Shown in pieces: positions 25,569-37,863 of a stretch of 64,000 nt of DNA. Position 1 is the first letter of the stretch; every line of letters starts with the position of its first letter. The notes under the pieces are model-generated. The model saw only the letters and a program-made list of their open reading frames with translations, had not been told where the DNA came from and did not search any database. Source of the stretch: Dictyoglomus sp. (GTDB taxonomy: Bacteria; Dictyoglomota; Dictyoglomia; Dictyoglomales; Dictyoglomaceae). The stretch is from contig JANXBZ010000003.1 in the NCBI GenBank assembly GCA_025060475.1, positions 81,878 to 145,877 of the forward strand, written 5' to 3'. A program made the position numbers and the translations under genes.

Positions 25569-26390
25569 ATGAGTTTTTGGGATATCTTTTTGCTAATATT
25601 CCTAATCTCAGCAATTTCTCCTGTGATTAGACAGAAAATTATTGAAGCAGAAAGATATAGGATTATTCAATCTTTAGAAAAAAAGAGAGGATCACGAGTA
25701 ATTACTTTAATTCATAGACAAGAAGCAATGAATTTTTTAGGAGTCCCTATTGCAAGATACATAAATATTGAAGACTCTGAAGAAGTACTTCGTGCTATTA
25801 GGCTTACCCCTGATGACATGCCTATAGATTTGGTCTTACATACTCCTGGAGGATTGGTCTTAGCTGCTGAACAAATTGCCCATGCTCTTAATCAACACAA
25901 AGGAAAAGTTACAGTTTTTATCCCTCATTATGCTATGTCTGGTGGAACTTTCATTGCTCTTGCAGCAGACGAAATCGTTATGGATGAGAATGCAGTTTTA
26001 GGACCGGTAGATCCCCAGATTGGAGAATATCCTGCTGTTTCTATTTTAGCAGCTATTGAAAGAAAAGGGGTAGAAAAGGTAGATGATAAAACATTAATTT
26101 TAGGAGATATTGCTAAAAAAGCAGTTCAACAAGTAAAAAACGCAGTTTTTGAGCTTTTAAAAGATAACATGCCTGAAGACAAGGCAATGGAAATAGCTGA
26201 AACATTAGCAAGTGGTAAATGGACCCATGATTATCCTATAACTGTAGAGGAAGCTCAAAAAATTGGACTTCCTGTGAGGGTTGGATTACCTCCTGAGATT
26301 TATGCACTAATGAGTTTGTATCCCCAAACTCATGTAGGAAGACCATCAGTTCAATATATCCCTGTTCCTTATAGGAGTAAACAAACTTGA
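25569..26390 (+). CDS. Membrane-anchored ClpP-fold serine protease (SDH proteinase family)
   Basis: 273 residues. An N-terminal hydrophobic anchor (FWDIFLLIFLISAISPVI) is followed by a crotonase/ClpP-like domain. LHTPGGLVLAAEQIA, the nucleophile region YAMSGGTF (probable Ser124) and ADEIVMDENAVLGPVDPQ match the serine dehydrogenase proteinase/SppA-like group. RBS AAAGGAGG before the ATG. Its substrate is unknown; adjacency to the rhomboid protease suggests membrane protein turnover. Confidence 0.87.
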   Translation: MSFWDIFLLIFLISAISPVIRQKIIEAERYRIIQSLEKKRGSRVITLIHRQEAMNFLGVPIARYINIEDSEEVLRAIRLTPDDMPIDLVLHTPGGLVLAAEQIAHALNQHKGKVTVFIPHYAMSGGTFIALAADEIVMDENAVLGPVDPQIGEYPAVSILAAIERKGVEKVDDKTLILGDIAKKAVQQVKNAVFELLKDNMPEDKAMEIAETLASGKWTHDYPITVEEAQKIGLPVRVGLPPEIYALMSLYPQTHVGRPSVQYIPVPYRSKQT

Positions 26391-26413
26391 CATAAAAATT
26401 TTTAAGTGATAAT
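26387..26413 (+). promoter_or_regulatory. Promoter of hrcA
   Basis: A consensus TTGACA (26387-26392) overlaps the end of the preceding gene. GATAAT at 26408-26413 gives a 15-bp spacer, short but usable; an alternative weaker -10 (TAATCT, 26410-26415) would give 17 bp. It lies directly upstream of the CIRCE operator. Confidence 0.55.
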
Positions 26414-26424
26414 CTATAAACGGT

Positions 26425-26451
26425 TTAGCAGTCCCTAATAAGGAGTGCTAA
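26425..26451 (+). promoter_or_regulatory. CIRCE operator (HrcA binding site)
   Basis: Left arm TTAGCAGTC (26425-26433), nine-base spacer, right arm GAGTGCTAA (26443-26451). This is the classical CIRCE inverted repeat with one change in the left arm (TTAGCACTC is consensus). It covers the ribosome site (AAGGAG) of hrcA and ends 3 nt before the ATG, so HrcA probably represses its own gene and those downstream. Confidence 0.92.
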
Positions 26452-26454
26452 AAA

Positions 26455-27483
26455 ATGTTAGATGAAAGGAAACAGAAAATTTTAAGGATAACAGTTAAAG
26501 ACTATATAGAATCTGCTCAGCCTGTGAGTTCTAGAGTATTGGCAAAAAAATATCATTTAGGATGGAGTCCTGCTACTATTCGTAATGAAATGGCAGATTT
26601 AGAAGAAGCAGGATATCTAATACAACCTCATACTTCTGCAGGAAGAATTCCCTCAGATAGAGGTTATAGGTTTTATGTGGATTTTCTTATGGACTTAGAA
26701 CCACCAACTCAAGAAGATGTTGAATACATAAATTATTCCTTTCTTTGCCCATTAAGCTGGGAAAATCTACTTCAGCAAGTAGCTGAGGTATTATCTCAAA
26801 GAACTGCTTTTATTGGAGTAGTACTATTTCCACAATTAAATTCTTCTTTTCTTAAGAAAATAGAATTAGTTGAATTGAATGAAAATGTAATTTCTTTAAT
26901 TATGACCACATCTACTGGTATAGTTAAAGAAAGAATAATCAAGTTATCTGATCCTCTTCAAGAATTTGAACTTTACTCTATTAAAGAAAGTCTTAATAGA
27001 AGTTTTTCAAATGAAGAGCTTCAAAAAGTCTACTGGTTATTATTAGATAAGAAAATTCCTAAAGATATACCTGTAGAAATATACCAAGGCTTAGAGCAAT
27101 TATTATGGGAAGTTTTAGAGAAAGAAAAAGAAGAAGGGGTATTTATAGCAGGAATTTCTCGTATATTTAGACACTTGGAGTTTCAAGATATAAATAAGGT
27201 TAAGGATTTATTAAGTGTCTTAGAAGAAGAGAAAACCTTAACTTCTTTATTATTCTCTGCCTTTTTAAATCATGGATTGACAATTCTTATTGGGAATGAA
27301 ATTGGAATTTCTGAGTTAAGTGATTGCAGTATTATCACTACTGTCTATTCTCTTAAAAATAATGTTATTGGTACCCTTGGCATGATAGGACCCAAGAGAA
27401 TGAAGTATGAGAGAATGTTAACTCTTGTAGAGTTAATGGGTAAAGTTCTTTCAGAGAAATTGAGTGAATTTTTTGATAAATAA
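26455..27483 (+). CDS. hrcA: Heat-inducible transcription repressor HrcA
   Basis: 342 residues of typical length. An N-terminal winged helix (LDERKQKILRITVKDYIES, then WSPATIRNEMADLEEAGYL and HTSAGRIPSDRGYR) is followed by the GAF-like HrcA core. It binds the CIRCE element seen just upstream. In many bacteria grpE, dnaK and dnaJ follow; here rsmE follows directly, so the chaperone genes must be elsewhere if present. Confidence 0.96.
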   Translation: MLDERKQKILRITVKDYIESAQPVSSRVLAKKYHLGWSPATIRNEMADLEEAGYLIQPHTSAGRIPSDRGYRFYVDFLMDLEPPTQEDVEYINYSFLCPLSWENLLQQVAEVLSQRTAFIGVVLFPQLNSSFLKKIELVELNENVISLIMTTSTGIVKERIIKLSDPLQEFELYSIKESLNRSFSNEELQKVYWLLLDKKIPKDIPVEIYQGLEQLLWEVLEKEKEEGVFIAGISRIFRHLEFQDINKVKDLLSVLEEEKTLTSLLFSAFLNHGLTILIGNEIGISELSDCSIITTVYSLKNNVIGTLGMIGPKRMKYERMLTLVELMGKVLSEKLSEFFDK

Positions 27484-27486
27484 TCG

Positions 27487-28230
27487 ATGTCTCCTCTTTT
27501 TTTTGCAGATGAATTTAAACCTCCGAGATTCCTAATACTTAAAAAACCCGAAGAAATTTTTCATTTAATAAAAGTCTTAAGATATAGAAAAGGAGAAGAT
27601 TTAGTTTTAAAAGCTTTAGATGGGAACTTATATTTATCAAAAATAATTGAAATCCAAAGAAATCAAGTAATATTTGAAATAATAACAAAAATAGAAAGAA
27701 ATCCTGAAATAAATTTCGAAATTTATTTGTGTCAAAGTTTACCAAAACTTGATAAATGGGAATGGATTCTAGAAAAAGCAACAGAATTAGGAGTTAGTGG
27801 CTTTTTTCCTTTACAAACAGAGAGAAGTATTGTAAACTTAGAAAAGGAGAAATTAGAAAAAAAGTATGAAAGATGGAGAAAGATCATAAATGAAGCAGTG
27901 AAGCAGAGTGAAAGGAAAAGAGTTCCAGATTTATTTCCTATTTTGAGATTGGAAAAGTGTTTAGATATAATAATGAAGGAAAAAGGAAATATTTTGGTGG
28001 CGTGGGAAAAGGCAGATTTGAGTCTAAAAAAGGTAATTAGTAATATTAGGGAGAAAATATATTTATTTATAGGACCCGAAGGAAGTTTTTCAGAAGAGGA
28101 AATTGAAATACTGAAAAAAAATGGAGGTATTTTTTTTAATATGGGACCAAGAATACTAAAGGTAGAGACTGCGTCTATAGTAGCCCTTTCTCTGGTTTTA
28201 TATGAGAAGGGAGGTTTAGGTTTAGAGTAA
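27487..28230 (+). CDS. rsmE: 16S rRNA m3U1498 methyltransferase
   Basis: 247 residues, a SPOUT methyltransferase. The N-terminal PUA-like part (about 1-70) precedes the SPOUT knot with CQSLPKLDKWEWILEKATELGV, IGPEGSFSEEEIE and LGPRILKVETA-type (here MGPRILKVETA) segments that bind SAM. It methylates U1498 of 16S rRNA. It starts 3 nt after hrcA without a clear ribosome site. Confidence 0.94.
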   Translation: MSPLFFADEFKPPRFLILKKPEEIFHLIKVLRYRKGEDLVLKALDGNLYLSKIIEIQRNQVIFEIITKIERNPEINFEIYLCQSLPKLDKWEWILEKATELGVSGFFPLQTERSIVNLEKEKLEKKYERWRKIINEAVKQSERKRVPDLFPILRLEKCLDIIMKEKGNILVAWEKADLSLKKVISNIREKIYLFIGPEGSFSEEEIEILKKNGGIFFNMGPRILKVETASIVALSLVLYEKGGLGLE

Positions 28231-28234
28231 ATCC

Positions 28235-29488
28235 TTGGATACTAGAAGTATAAGTTTTTACACTTTTGGATGTAAAGTAAACCAATATGAAACAGAAAAA
28301 TTAAAAAGTTTAGCTCAAAAAGAGGGCTGGAGGATAAAATCTTTAGAAGAAGAAACTGATTATATTTTTATACATAGTTGTGCTGTTACCCATATAGCAG
28401 AAAGAAAAGCAAGAAGACTTATAAAATTTTTAAGAAAAAAATTTCCAAACTCTAAGATAATCCTTGCAGGATGCTATCCAGAGAGACTTAAAAATTATAA
28501 TCTTTCTATTGATGTAGATATTCTTTTGGATAATAAGGAGAAATGGGAGTTTTTTAAAGGCGAAGAAACTTCTTTTATTCTCTCTGTTCCCCAAGAGAGA
28601 ACAAGGGCTTTAGTAAAGATTCAAGATGGATGTAGGCAGTTTTGTAATTATTGTATTGTTCCTTACTTAAGAGGAAGGGAAAGGAGTAAGCCTCAAGAAT
28701 TAGTTATACAAGAGATAGAAAACCTTATAAAATTAGGATATAAAGAAATTGTTCTTACTGGAATAAGGCTAGGAGCTTATGGACATGATTTCCAGGATAA
28801 AGATGCTCTTTCTAAACTTCTTAAAAGAATTATTAAATATCCTGAAATAAAAAGAATTCGTTTAAGTTCTATTGAACCCTTGGATATTACTCCTTCTCTG
28901 ATAGAATTAGCAGGAGAAGAAAAGATATGTAGACATTGGCATATTCCTCTCCAGAGTGGAGATGATGAAATATTGAGAAAGATGAATAGAAGATATGATA
29001 CCTCTTATTATTATGATATAATTCAAGAATTAAGAAAAAGAGTGAGGGATATTGCAATTACCACAGATGTTATTGTGGGTTATCCAGAAGAAAAAGATGT
29101 TAATTTTGAAAATACTGTTAATTTTATAAAGAAAGTAGGCTTTATGAAACTACACGTATTTCCCTTTTCTTCTAGACCTGGAACTTTTGCAGAAAAATTA
29201 TCTCCTTTGCCTCCTTCTGTAATTGAAGAAAGAAAAAGAATATTGATTAATTTAAGTAAAGATTTATGGAAAAAGTATGCAGAAAAGTTCTTAGGAAAAG
29301 AAATGGAAGTTTTAGTAGAAGAAGTTCAAAATGGAGTGGTAGATGGATTAACAGATAATTATTTGAAAGTGGTTTTTAATGATAATTCAGTTAATAAAGG
29401 TGATTTTGTAAAAGTCTTTTTAAAAGAAATTTGCGAAGAAAAAATTCTTGGCGAGAAAGTAAAGAATATGATTTATGTTAATTCTTAA
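28235..29488 (+). CDS. mtaB: tRNA t6A37 methylthiotransferase MtaB
   Basis: 417 residues. An N-terminal UPF0004 domain ([13 protein letters not shown]) is followed by a radical SAM core with C133-C137-C140 in GCRQFCNYC, and a TRAM-type C-terminus (about 355-415). It makes ms2t6A at position 37 of tRNAs. The only sensible start is TTG at 28235; GGAGG lies about 20 nt upstream, further than usual. Position after rsmE is the same as in Firmicutes. Confidence 0.93.
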   Translation: MDTRSISFYTFGCKVNQYETEKLKSLAQKEGWRIKSLEEETDYIFIHSCAVTHIAERKARRLIKFLRKKFPNSKIILAGCYPERLKNYNLSIDVDILLDNKEKWEFFKGEETSFILSVPQERTRALVKIQDGCRQFCNYCIVPYLRGRERSKPQELVIQEIENLIKLGYKEIVLTGIRLGAYGHDFQDKDALSKLLKRIIKYPEIKRIRLSSIEPLDITPSLIELAGEEKICRHWHIPLQSGDDEILRKMNRRYDTSYYYDIIQELRKRVRDIAITTDVIVGYPEEKDVNFENTVNFIKKVGFMKLHVFPFSSRPGTFAEKLSPLPPSVIEERKRILINLSKDLWKKYAEKFLGKEMEVLVEEVQNGVVDGLTDNYLKVVFNDNSVNKGDFVKVFLKEICEEKILGEKVKNMIYVNS

Positions 29489-29514
29489 TTATTTATAAGA
29501 AAGGAGGGAAAGTT

Positions 29515-29685
29515 GTGACAGAAGTAAGAGTAGGAAAAGATGAAAGCTTAGATAGTGCATTAAAGCGATTTAAAAAGAAACTTCAAGAAGATGGAGTTTT
29601 GGCAGATATTAGAAGACATGAATATTATGAAAAACCTAGTGAGAAAAGAAATAGAAAAAGAGCTCAAGCAAAAAAGAAAAAATAA
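29515..29685 (+). CDS. rpsU: 30S ribosomal protein S21
   Basis: A 56-residue gene, short and with a GTG start, so easily missed. AAGGAGG is 6 nt upstream of the GTG at 29515. The peptide [18 protein letters not shown], then [17 protein letters not shown] and a lysine-rich end match S21. It lies between mtaB and phoH, its usual place in Firmicutes-like gene orders. Confidence 0.93.
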   Translation: MTEVRVGKDESLDSALKRFKKKLQEDGVLADIRRHEYYEKPSEKRNRKRAQAKKKK

Positions 29686-29704
29686 AGCCTAAAATAAATT
29701 TAAG

Positions 29705-30619
29705 ATGGAACAACCTCTAACAAGAGCGGAGATTATTTTACCTAAGGGCTTCCTTATTATAGAAAGAGGAAAAAGATTATTAGAAGAAGTAAAAGCTTGG
29801 CAAGGAGAATATGAGTTAGAAATATTCTGGGATGAAGATAAAGTAGTAATTCAAGGAATTGCAGAATTAGTTAATAAAGTTGTGGATTATATAACAGAAT
29901 ATATTAGTGATCATACAAAGACTGATAATAAAGCAAGAAGTAAAGTTTTAGTATTAGAAAAAAAATTAATAAGAGTTTCGTCTCCAGGACAAAAAAGATA
30001 CATTGAAGAGCTGGAGAAAAAAGATATTGTATTTGTTATTGGCCCAGCAGGAACAGGTAAAAGTTATTTAGCAATTGTAGCAGGACTTATATTCTTAAAG
30101 GAGGGAAAAGTTAAAAAAATAATTCTAACTCGACCTGTTGTAGAGGCGGGAGAAAAATTAGGTTTTTTGCCAGGTGATCTACAGCAGAAAATAAATCCAT
30201 ATTTAAAGCCCTTATATGATTTTCTTGAAGAGTTTCTAGGATATGAAAGAGTAGAAAGGCTTATGGAAAAGAAATTGTTAGAGGTTGTTCCTCTTGCCTA
30301 TATGAGAGGGAGAACTTTTAAGGATTCGTTTATATTGTTAGATGAGGCTCAGAATACTACTCCTTTACAGATGAAAATGTTTCTTACAAGGTTTGGGTCT
30401 GGAAGCAAAATGGTGATTACAGGAGACGTAACCCAGATCGATTTAGAAAAAAATCAAAAATCTGGATTACTTCATGCATGGAAAATATTAAAAGATATCA
30501 ATGATATAGGATTTGTAGAACTTACCGAAGAGGATATTGTAAGGCATGATTTAGTAAAAAAGATAGTTAAAGCCTATGATAAATGGGAGAAAGAGAAAGG
30601 TGAGCTTAGAGATTTATAA
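29705..30619 (+). CDS. phoH: PhoH family ATPase
   Basis: 304 residues. A KH-like N-terminal part (about 1-80) precedes the PhoH ATPase core with Walker A GPAGTGKS at 113-120 and the LLDEAQNTTPLQMKMFLTR segment. PhoH proteins are linked to RNA metabolism; the bacterial form is usually a neighbour of ybeY, as here (20-nt overlap). Confidence 0.93.
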   Translation: MEQPLTRAEIILPKGFLIIERGKRLLEEVKAWQGEYELEIFWDEDKVVIQGIAELVNKVVDYITEYISDHTKTDNKARSKVLVLEKKLIRVSSPGQKRYIEELEKKDIVFVIGPAGTGKSYLAIVAGLIFLKEGKVKKIILTRPVVEAGEKLGFLPGDLQQKINPYLKPLYDFLEEFLGYERVERLMEKKLLEVVPLAYMRGRTFKDSFILLDEAQNTTPLQMKMFLTRFGSGSKMVITGDVTQIDLEKNQKSGLLHAWKILKDINDIGFVELTEEDIVRHDLVKKIVKAYDKWEKEKGELRDL

Positions 30620-31028
30620 TCTTAAAGAGGGATTGACTAAGAAGGATAATGATAAATTAAAAATGTTCTTAAAAGAGATTTTAAGAAAAAAAGGGTTGTT
30701 ACCAAAAAATTACGATATTTCTGTCGTTTTTGTAGATGATGAAAAAATAAGGGAATTAAACAAAAAATATAGAAATAAAGATAAACCTACTGATGTTCTA
30801 TCTTTTAACTTGGGAAAAGATCCTAAAGGTAGAATTATAGGAGAGATATATATCTCTATATCTACAGCAGAGAAGCAATGTTTGGAAAATAATAGATCTC
30901 TATTAGATGAAATAGCTTTTCTCTCGCTACACGGTTTATTACACATATTAGGATATGATCATGAAAATTTATCTGAGAGAGAAAAAATGGATAAAGAAAC
31001 ACAAAATCTGTTAAAGTATTGGGTATAA
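30600..31028 (+). CDS. ybeY: Endoribonuclease YbeY
   Basis: 142 residues from GTG at 30600. The zinc motif HGLLHILGYDH gives His111, His115 and His121. KPTDVLSFNLG is the family segment upstream. It acts in 16S rRNA maturation and ribosome quality control. The open frame extends to an ATG at 30576, but GTG is favoured by GGGAGAAAG upstream and by the usual N-terminus. Confidence 0.93.
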   Translation: MSLEIYNLKEGLTKKDNDKLKMFLKEILRKKGLLPKNYDISVVFVDDEKIRELNKKYRNKDKPTDVLSFNLGKDPKGRIIGEIYISISTAEKQCLENNRSLLDEIAFLSLHGLLHILGYDHENLSEREKMDKETQNLLKYWV

Positions 31029-31031
31029 AAG

Positions 31032-31418
31032 ATGAAGACAAGAAATTTTAGTGAAAGTTTGAGATTTTCTATTGAGGGAATAATTTGGGGTTTGAAATAT
31101 GAAAGGAATATAAAGATTCAGTTTTTTATAGGGTTATTAACTGTAATTGCTGGATTAATTTTTAAACTTACAGAATTAGAACTGTTATTAATTTTATTAT
31201 GGACTGGATTAGTAATAAGTGCAGAATTTTTTAATACTGCTATAGAAAAGGCTTTAGATTCTTATGATGAGAATTTTTCTCCATCTATAAAGATTATAAA
31301 AGATTTATGTGCATCTGCAGTTTTTATTCTAGCTTTGTTTGCTACAATTTCAGGACTTATAATTTTTCTTCCTCGTTTAATTTCTTTTTTAAAAATAATA
31401 ATATTCAGAGGAGTGTGA
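31032..31418 (+). CDS. dgkA: Diacylglycerol/undecaprenol kinase, DgkA family
   Basis: 128 residues with three transmembrane helices. The active-site pattern SAEFFNTAIEKALD is clear, after the amphipathic N-terminal FRFS-like segment (LRFSIEGIIWGLKYERN). In Gram-positive-type orders this gene encodes undecaprenol kinase, so either lipid substrate is possible. 3 nt after ybeY. Confidence 0.92.
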   Translation: MKTRNFSESLRFSIEGIIWGLKYERNIKIQFFIGLLTVIAGLIFKLTELELLLILLWTGLVISAEFFNTAIEKALDSYDENFSPSIKIIKDLCASAVFILALFATISGLIIFLPRLISFLKIIIFRGV

Positions 31419-31424
31419 AGGTAT

Positions 31425-34681
<3,257 letters not shown>

Positions 34682-34688
34682 AATTATT

Positions 34689-35588
34689 ATGAAGATTCTA
34701 ACAAAATTAGCATATGTAGGTATAATAGGAAAACCAAATGTAGGCAAATCAACTCTTATTAATCTTTTGGTGGGAGAAAAGGTTTCAATTATTGCTGAGA
34801 AGCCTCAAACTACTAGACAAAGAATTTTAGGAATACTGACTTTGGAGAATAAAGCTCAACTAATTTTTCTTGACACTCCAGGTTGGTATGAACCAAAACA
34901 TCTTTTAGGAGAATACATGCTAAATGTTATAAAGGATACTATTAAAAATTCTGATGTACTTTTAATGCTTCTAGATTCTTCTTTAGACTTGGAAAAAGAA
35001 GATTTGATTCTATTAAATATCTTAAAAAAAGAGGAAAAACCTCACTTAATTATCTTAAACAAGATAGATTTAGTGTCAAAAGAAAAATTGGAAGAGAAAG
35101 TAAAAGAATTGAAAGAATTTGGCTTTTCTGAAGAAAAAATAGTCAAAATTTCTGCACTATATGGAACAAATAAAGAGGAGCTTTTAGATAAAATTATAGA
35201 GATTTCTCCATATGGAGAGTTTCTTTATCCTCCTGATATGGTTTCAGATCAAACAGATAAATTCTTTATCTCTGAGATAATTAGAGAAAAAATAATACAT
35301 TTAACCTATCAAGAAGTACCTCACTCTACGGCAGTATATGTAGATGAAATTGCAGAGAGAAAGAACGGAAACTTGATTTATATTCGAGCAACAATCTTAG
35401 TAGAAAAACCTACTCAAAAATCTATAATTATAGGAAAAGATGGGAGTATGTTAAAGAAAATTGGAACTCTTGCACGTATGGAATTAGAAGAATATTTTAA
35501 AAAGCAAGTTTATTTAGATCTCTGGGTAAAAGTTAAAGAAAAATGGCGAAAGAAACCAGAGGTTTTGAGAGAATTGGGATACCAATAA
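34689..35588 (+). CDS. era: GTPase Era
   Basis: 299 residues. Walker A GKPNVGKS at 14-21, switch region TTRQRILG, DTPGW (G3) and NKID (G4) are present; the C-terminal KH domain (about 205-295) includes IIGKDGSMLKKIG. It binds the 3' end of 16S rRNA during 30S assembly. It is encoded between cdd and deoC. Confidence 0.96.
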   Translation: MKILTKLAYVGIIGKPNVGKSTLINLLVGEKVSIIAEKPQTTRQRILGILTLENKAQLIFLDTPGWYEPKHLLGEYMLNVIKDTIKNSDVLLMLLDSSLDLEKEDLILLNILKKEEKPHLIILNKIDLVSKEKLEEKVKELKEFGFSEEKIVKISALYGTNKEELLDKIIEISPYGEFLYPPDMVSDQTDKFFISEIIREKIIHLTYQEVPHSTAVYVDEIAERKNGNLIYIRATILVEKPTQKSIIIGKDGSMLKKIGTLARMELEEYFKKQVYLDLWVKVKEKWRKKPEVLRELGYQ

Positions 35589-35605
35589 AGGAGGAATATT
35601 TTTGA

Positions 35606-36265
35606 ATGGATAAAAAAACCTTAGCTAAAATGATCGATCATACGTTATTAAGACCTGATGCTTCATCAAAGGATATCGAAGAATTCTGCAAAGAGGCTTT
35701 AGAATATAATTTTATGTCAGTTTGTGTTCAACCTTATTTTGTTCCTTTAGTATACAAACTTCTGAAAGATTCGGAGATAAAAATTTGTACAGTAATAGAT
35801 TTTCCACATGGATCAAATTCTCCTTCTGCAAAGGCGTTTCAAATAGAAGAACTTCTTAAGAAGGGAGCAGAAGAATTTGATATAGTTGTTAATATTTCAG
35901 CAATAAAAGACAGAAATGAGAAAGTATTGAGAGAGGAAATAAAAAAAGCAGTAGAAACTGCTTCGGGAAAAATCGTTAAAATTATTATTGAAACATGTTA
36001 TCTTACCGATGATGAAAAGGTTTATATTACTAATATTATAAAAGAAGAAGGAGCTCATTTTGTAAAAACTTCTACAGGTTTTGGTCCCAAAGGTGCAGAA
36101 ATACGAGACATAATACTCCTTAAAAAAATTGCAGAAAACAAATTAAAAATTAAAGCGTCAGGGGGTATTAGAACCTTAGAACAGGCTCTTTCTTTTATAA
36201 ATGCTGGTGCAGATCGTCTAGGAACTTCGCAAAGTATTAAGATTTTAAAAGAGTTAAATGAATAG
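35606..36265 (+). CDS. deoC: Deoxyribose-phosphate aldolase
   Basis: 219 residues, a class I aldolase TIM barrel. The Schiff-base lysine is K154 in FVKTSTGFG; the second lysine lies in IKASGGIRT. It cleaves 2-deoxyribose 5-phosphate to acetaldehyde and glyceraldehyde 3-phosphate, fitting with the salvage gene cdd two genes upstream. AAAGGAGG precedes the ATG. Overlaps recO by 8 nt. Confidence 0.95.
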   Translation: MDKKTLAKMIDHTLLRPDASSKDIEEFCKEALEYNFMSVCVQPYFVPLVYKLLKDSEIKICTVIDFPHGSNSPSAKAFQIEELLKKGAEEFDIVVNISAIKDRNEKVLREEIKKAVETASGKIVKIIIETCYLTDDEKVYITNIIKEEGAHFVKTSTGFGPKGAEIRDIILLKKIAENKLKIKASGGIRTLEQALSFINAGADRLGTSQSIKILKELNE

Positions 36266-36944
36266 ATATTATTTTGAAGAAGCTATTGTTTTAAAAAATC
36301 AAAGAATAAGAGATTCGGATCTTCTTCTAACTATATATGGAAGAAGCAAGGGGAAATATAATGTTATAGCTCCTGGAGCTTTAAAGTTTAAAAATAGATT
36401 AAGAGGTAAAATAGAACTTTTCTCTTGGGGAAAAGGATATTTTATTAAAAGAAAAAGTTTGGATTGGTTGATTAATTGGGAAATCAAAGATATCTTTTGG
36501 AATATAAGAACAAATTTTGAAAAGTTAAATTCTGCTTTAAGTATTATAAGTATTGTAGAAAGGAATACTCCGTGGGAAAATCCAGATGAAAACTTGTTTA
36601 ATATAGTCATAAATATATTAAAATTGATAAAAGAAAATAATTCTGAGTTTTTTAAGGAAATTTTTTTTATAAGGTACATTCAATCTCAAGGACTTATTGA
36701 TAAATTTTCTACAAGTTGTAATAAATGTGGCAAGGTTTTTAAGAATGAAATTGTTAGAATAAATATCATAGAAAACAAAGTCTATTGTAAAAATTGTTCC
36801 TTTTCGGGAGTAGCTATTTCCTTAGAGACTTTGCAAAATCTTAATAAAATATTGGATCTGCCATTAGAGGAGAGTATAAATTTAAATTTATCAAAAATTG
36901 AATTTGAAAATTTGATGAGAGAATACGAAAAAACTATAGAATAG
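36258..36944 (+). CDS. recO: DNA repair protein RecO
   Basis: 228 residues. An N-terminal OB fold ([25 protein letters not shown]) is followed by a helical domain with a zinc site formed by CNKCG and CKNC. RecO loads RecA with RecR. The era-recO-glyQ-glyS order is common in Firmicutes. Sequence similarity is moderate, but layout and zinc motif agree. Confidence 0.88.
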   Translation: MNRYYFEEAIVLKNQRIRDSDLLLTIYGRSKGKYNVIAPGALKFKNRLRGKIELFSWGKGYFIKRKSLDWLINWEIKDIFWNIRTNFEKLNSALSIISIVERNTPWENPDENLFNIVINILKLIKENNSEFFKEIFFIRYIQSQGLIDKFSTSCNKCGKVFKNEIVRINIIENKVYCKNCSFSGVAISLETLQNLNKILDLPLEESINLNLSKIEFENLMREYEKTIE

Positions 36945-36960
36945 AGAAGGAGGATTTTTT

Positions 36961-37863
36961 ATGCTTACCTTCCAAGAAATTATCTTTAAATTAAATGAGT
37001 TCTGGCATAATCAAGGGTGTATAATTCAACAACCTTATGATATAGAGGTAGGCGCTGGAACTATGAATCCTGCAACTTTTTTTAGAGTTTTAGGTCCAGA
37101 ACCTTGGAAAGTAGCCTATGTTGAACCTTCTCGAAGACCTACCGATGGAAGATATGGAGAGAATCCTAATAGATGGCAACATTATTACCAATATCAAGTA
37201 ATATTAAAACCCTCGCCTTATGATGTTCAAGAAATTTATCTTGATAGTTTAAGATATTTAGGAATAGATATTGAAAAACATGATATTCGATTTGTTGAAG
37301 ATAATTGGGAGTCTCCAACTCTTGGAGCCTGGGGTATTGGTTGGGAGGTTTGGTTAGATGGAATGGAGATTACACAATTTACATATTTTCAACAGTGTGG
37401 AGGTTATGATCTATTTCCAGTCTCTGCAGAAATCACCTATGGGCTTGAAAGAATTGCTATGTATATTCAAGGAGTAGATGATTTCAGAGATATCATATGG
37501 CAAGGAGATGTTACCTATGGAGATATACATCTTCAAGGAGAGGTAGAACATTGTCATTACAATTTTTCTTTAGCAGATGTAGAAAGACTAAGATTACTGT
37601 TTAATGAATACGAAAAAGAGGCAGAAAGACTACTAAATCTTTCTCTAGTTTTTCCAGCATATGATTATGTATTAAAATGTTCTCACGTATTTAATCTTTT
37701 AGATGCAAGGGGAGCAATAAGTGTCGTACAAAGAACAGAATATATATCACGAATAAGAAAACTTGCATATAAATCAGCAGAAAATTATTTAAAGAGTCGA
37801 GAGAAGTTAGGTTTTCCTCTAATGAAAAAGACTTTCTGGAGGGAGGAAGAAAAAGTTGGGTAA
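36961..37863 (+). CDS. glyQ: Glycyl-tRNA synthetase alpha subunit
   Basis: 300 residues, the normal length. [18 protein letters not shown] at the start and [20 protein letters not shown] are class II catalytic segments of the alpha2beta2 enzyme. GAGAAGGAGG precedes the ATG. Its end overlaps glyS by 8 nt. Confidence 0.97.
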   Translation: MLTFQEIIFKLNEFWHNQGCIIQQPYDIEVGAGTMNPATFFRVLGPEPWKVAYVEPSRRPTDGRYGENPNRWQHYYQYQVILKPSPYDVQEIYLDSLRYLGIDIEKHDIRFVEDNWESPTLGAWGIGWEVWLDGMEITQFTYFQQCGGYDLFPVSAEITYGLERIAMYIQGVDDFRDIIWQGDVTYGDIHLQGEVEHCHYNFSLADVERLRLLFNEYEKEAERLLNLSLVFPAYDYVLKCSHVFNLLDARGAISVVQRTEYISRIRKLAYKSAENYLKSREKLGFPLMKKTFWREEEKVG

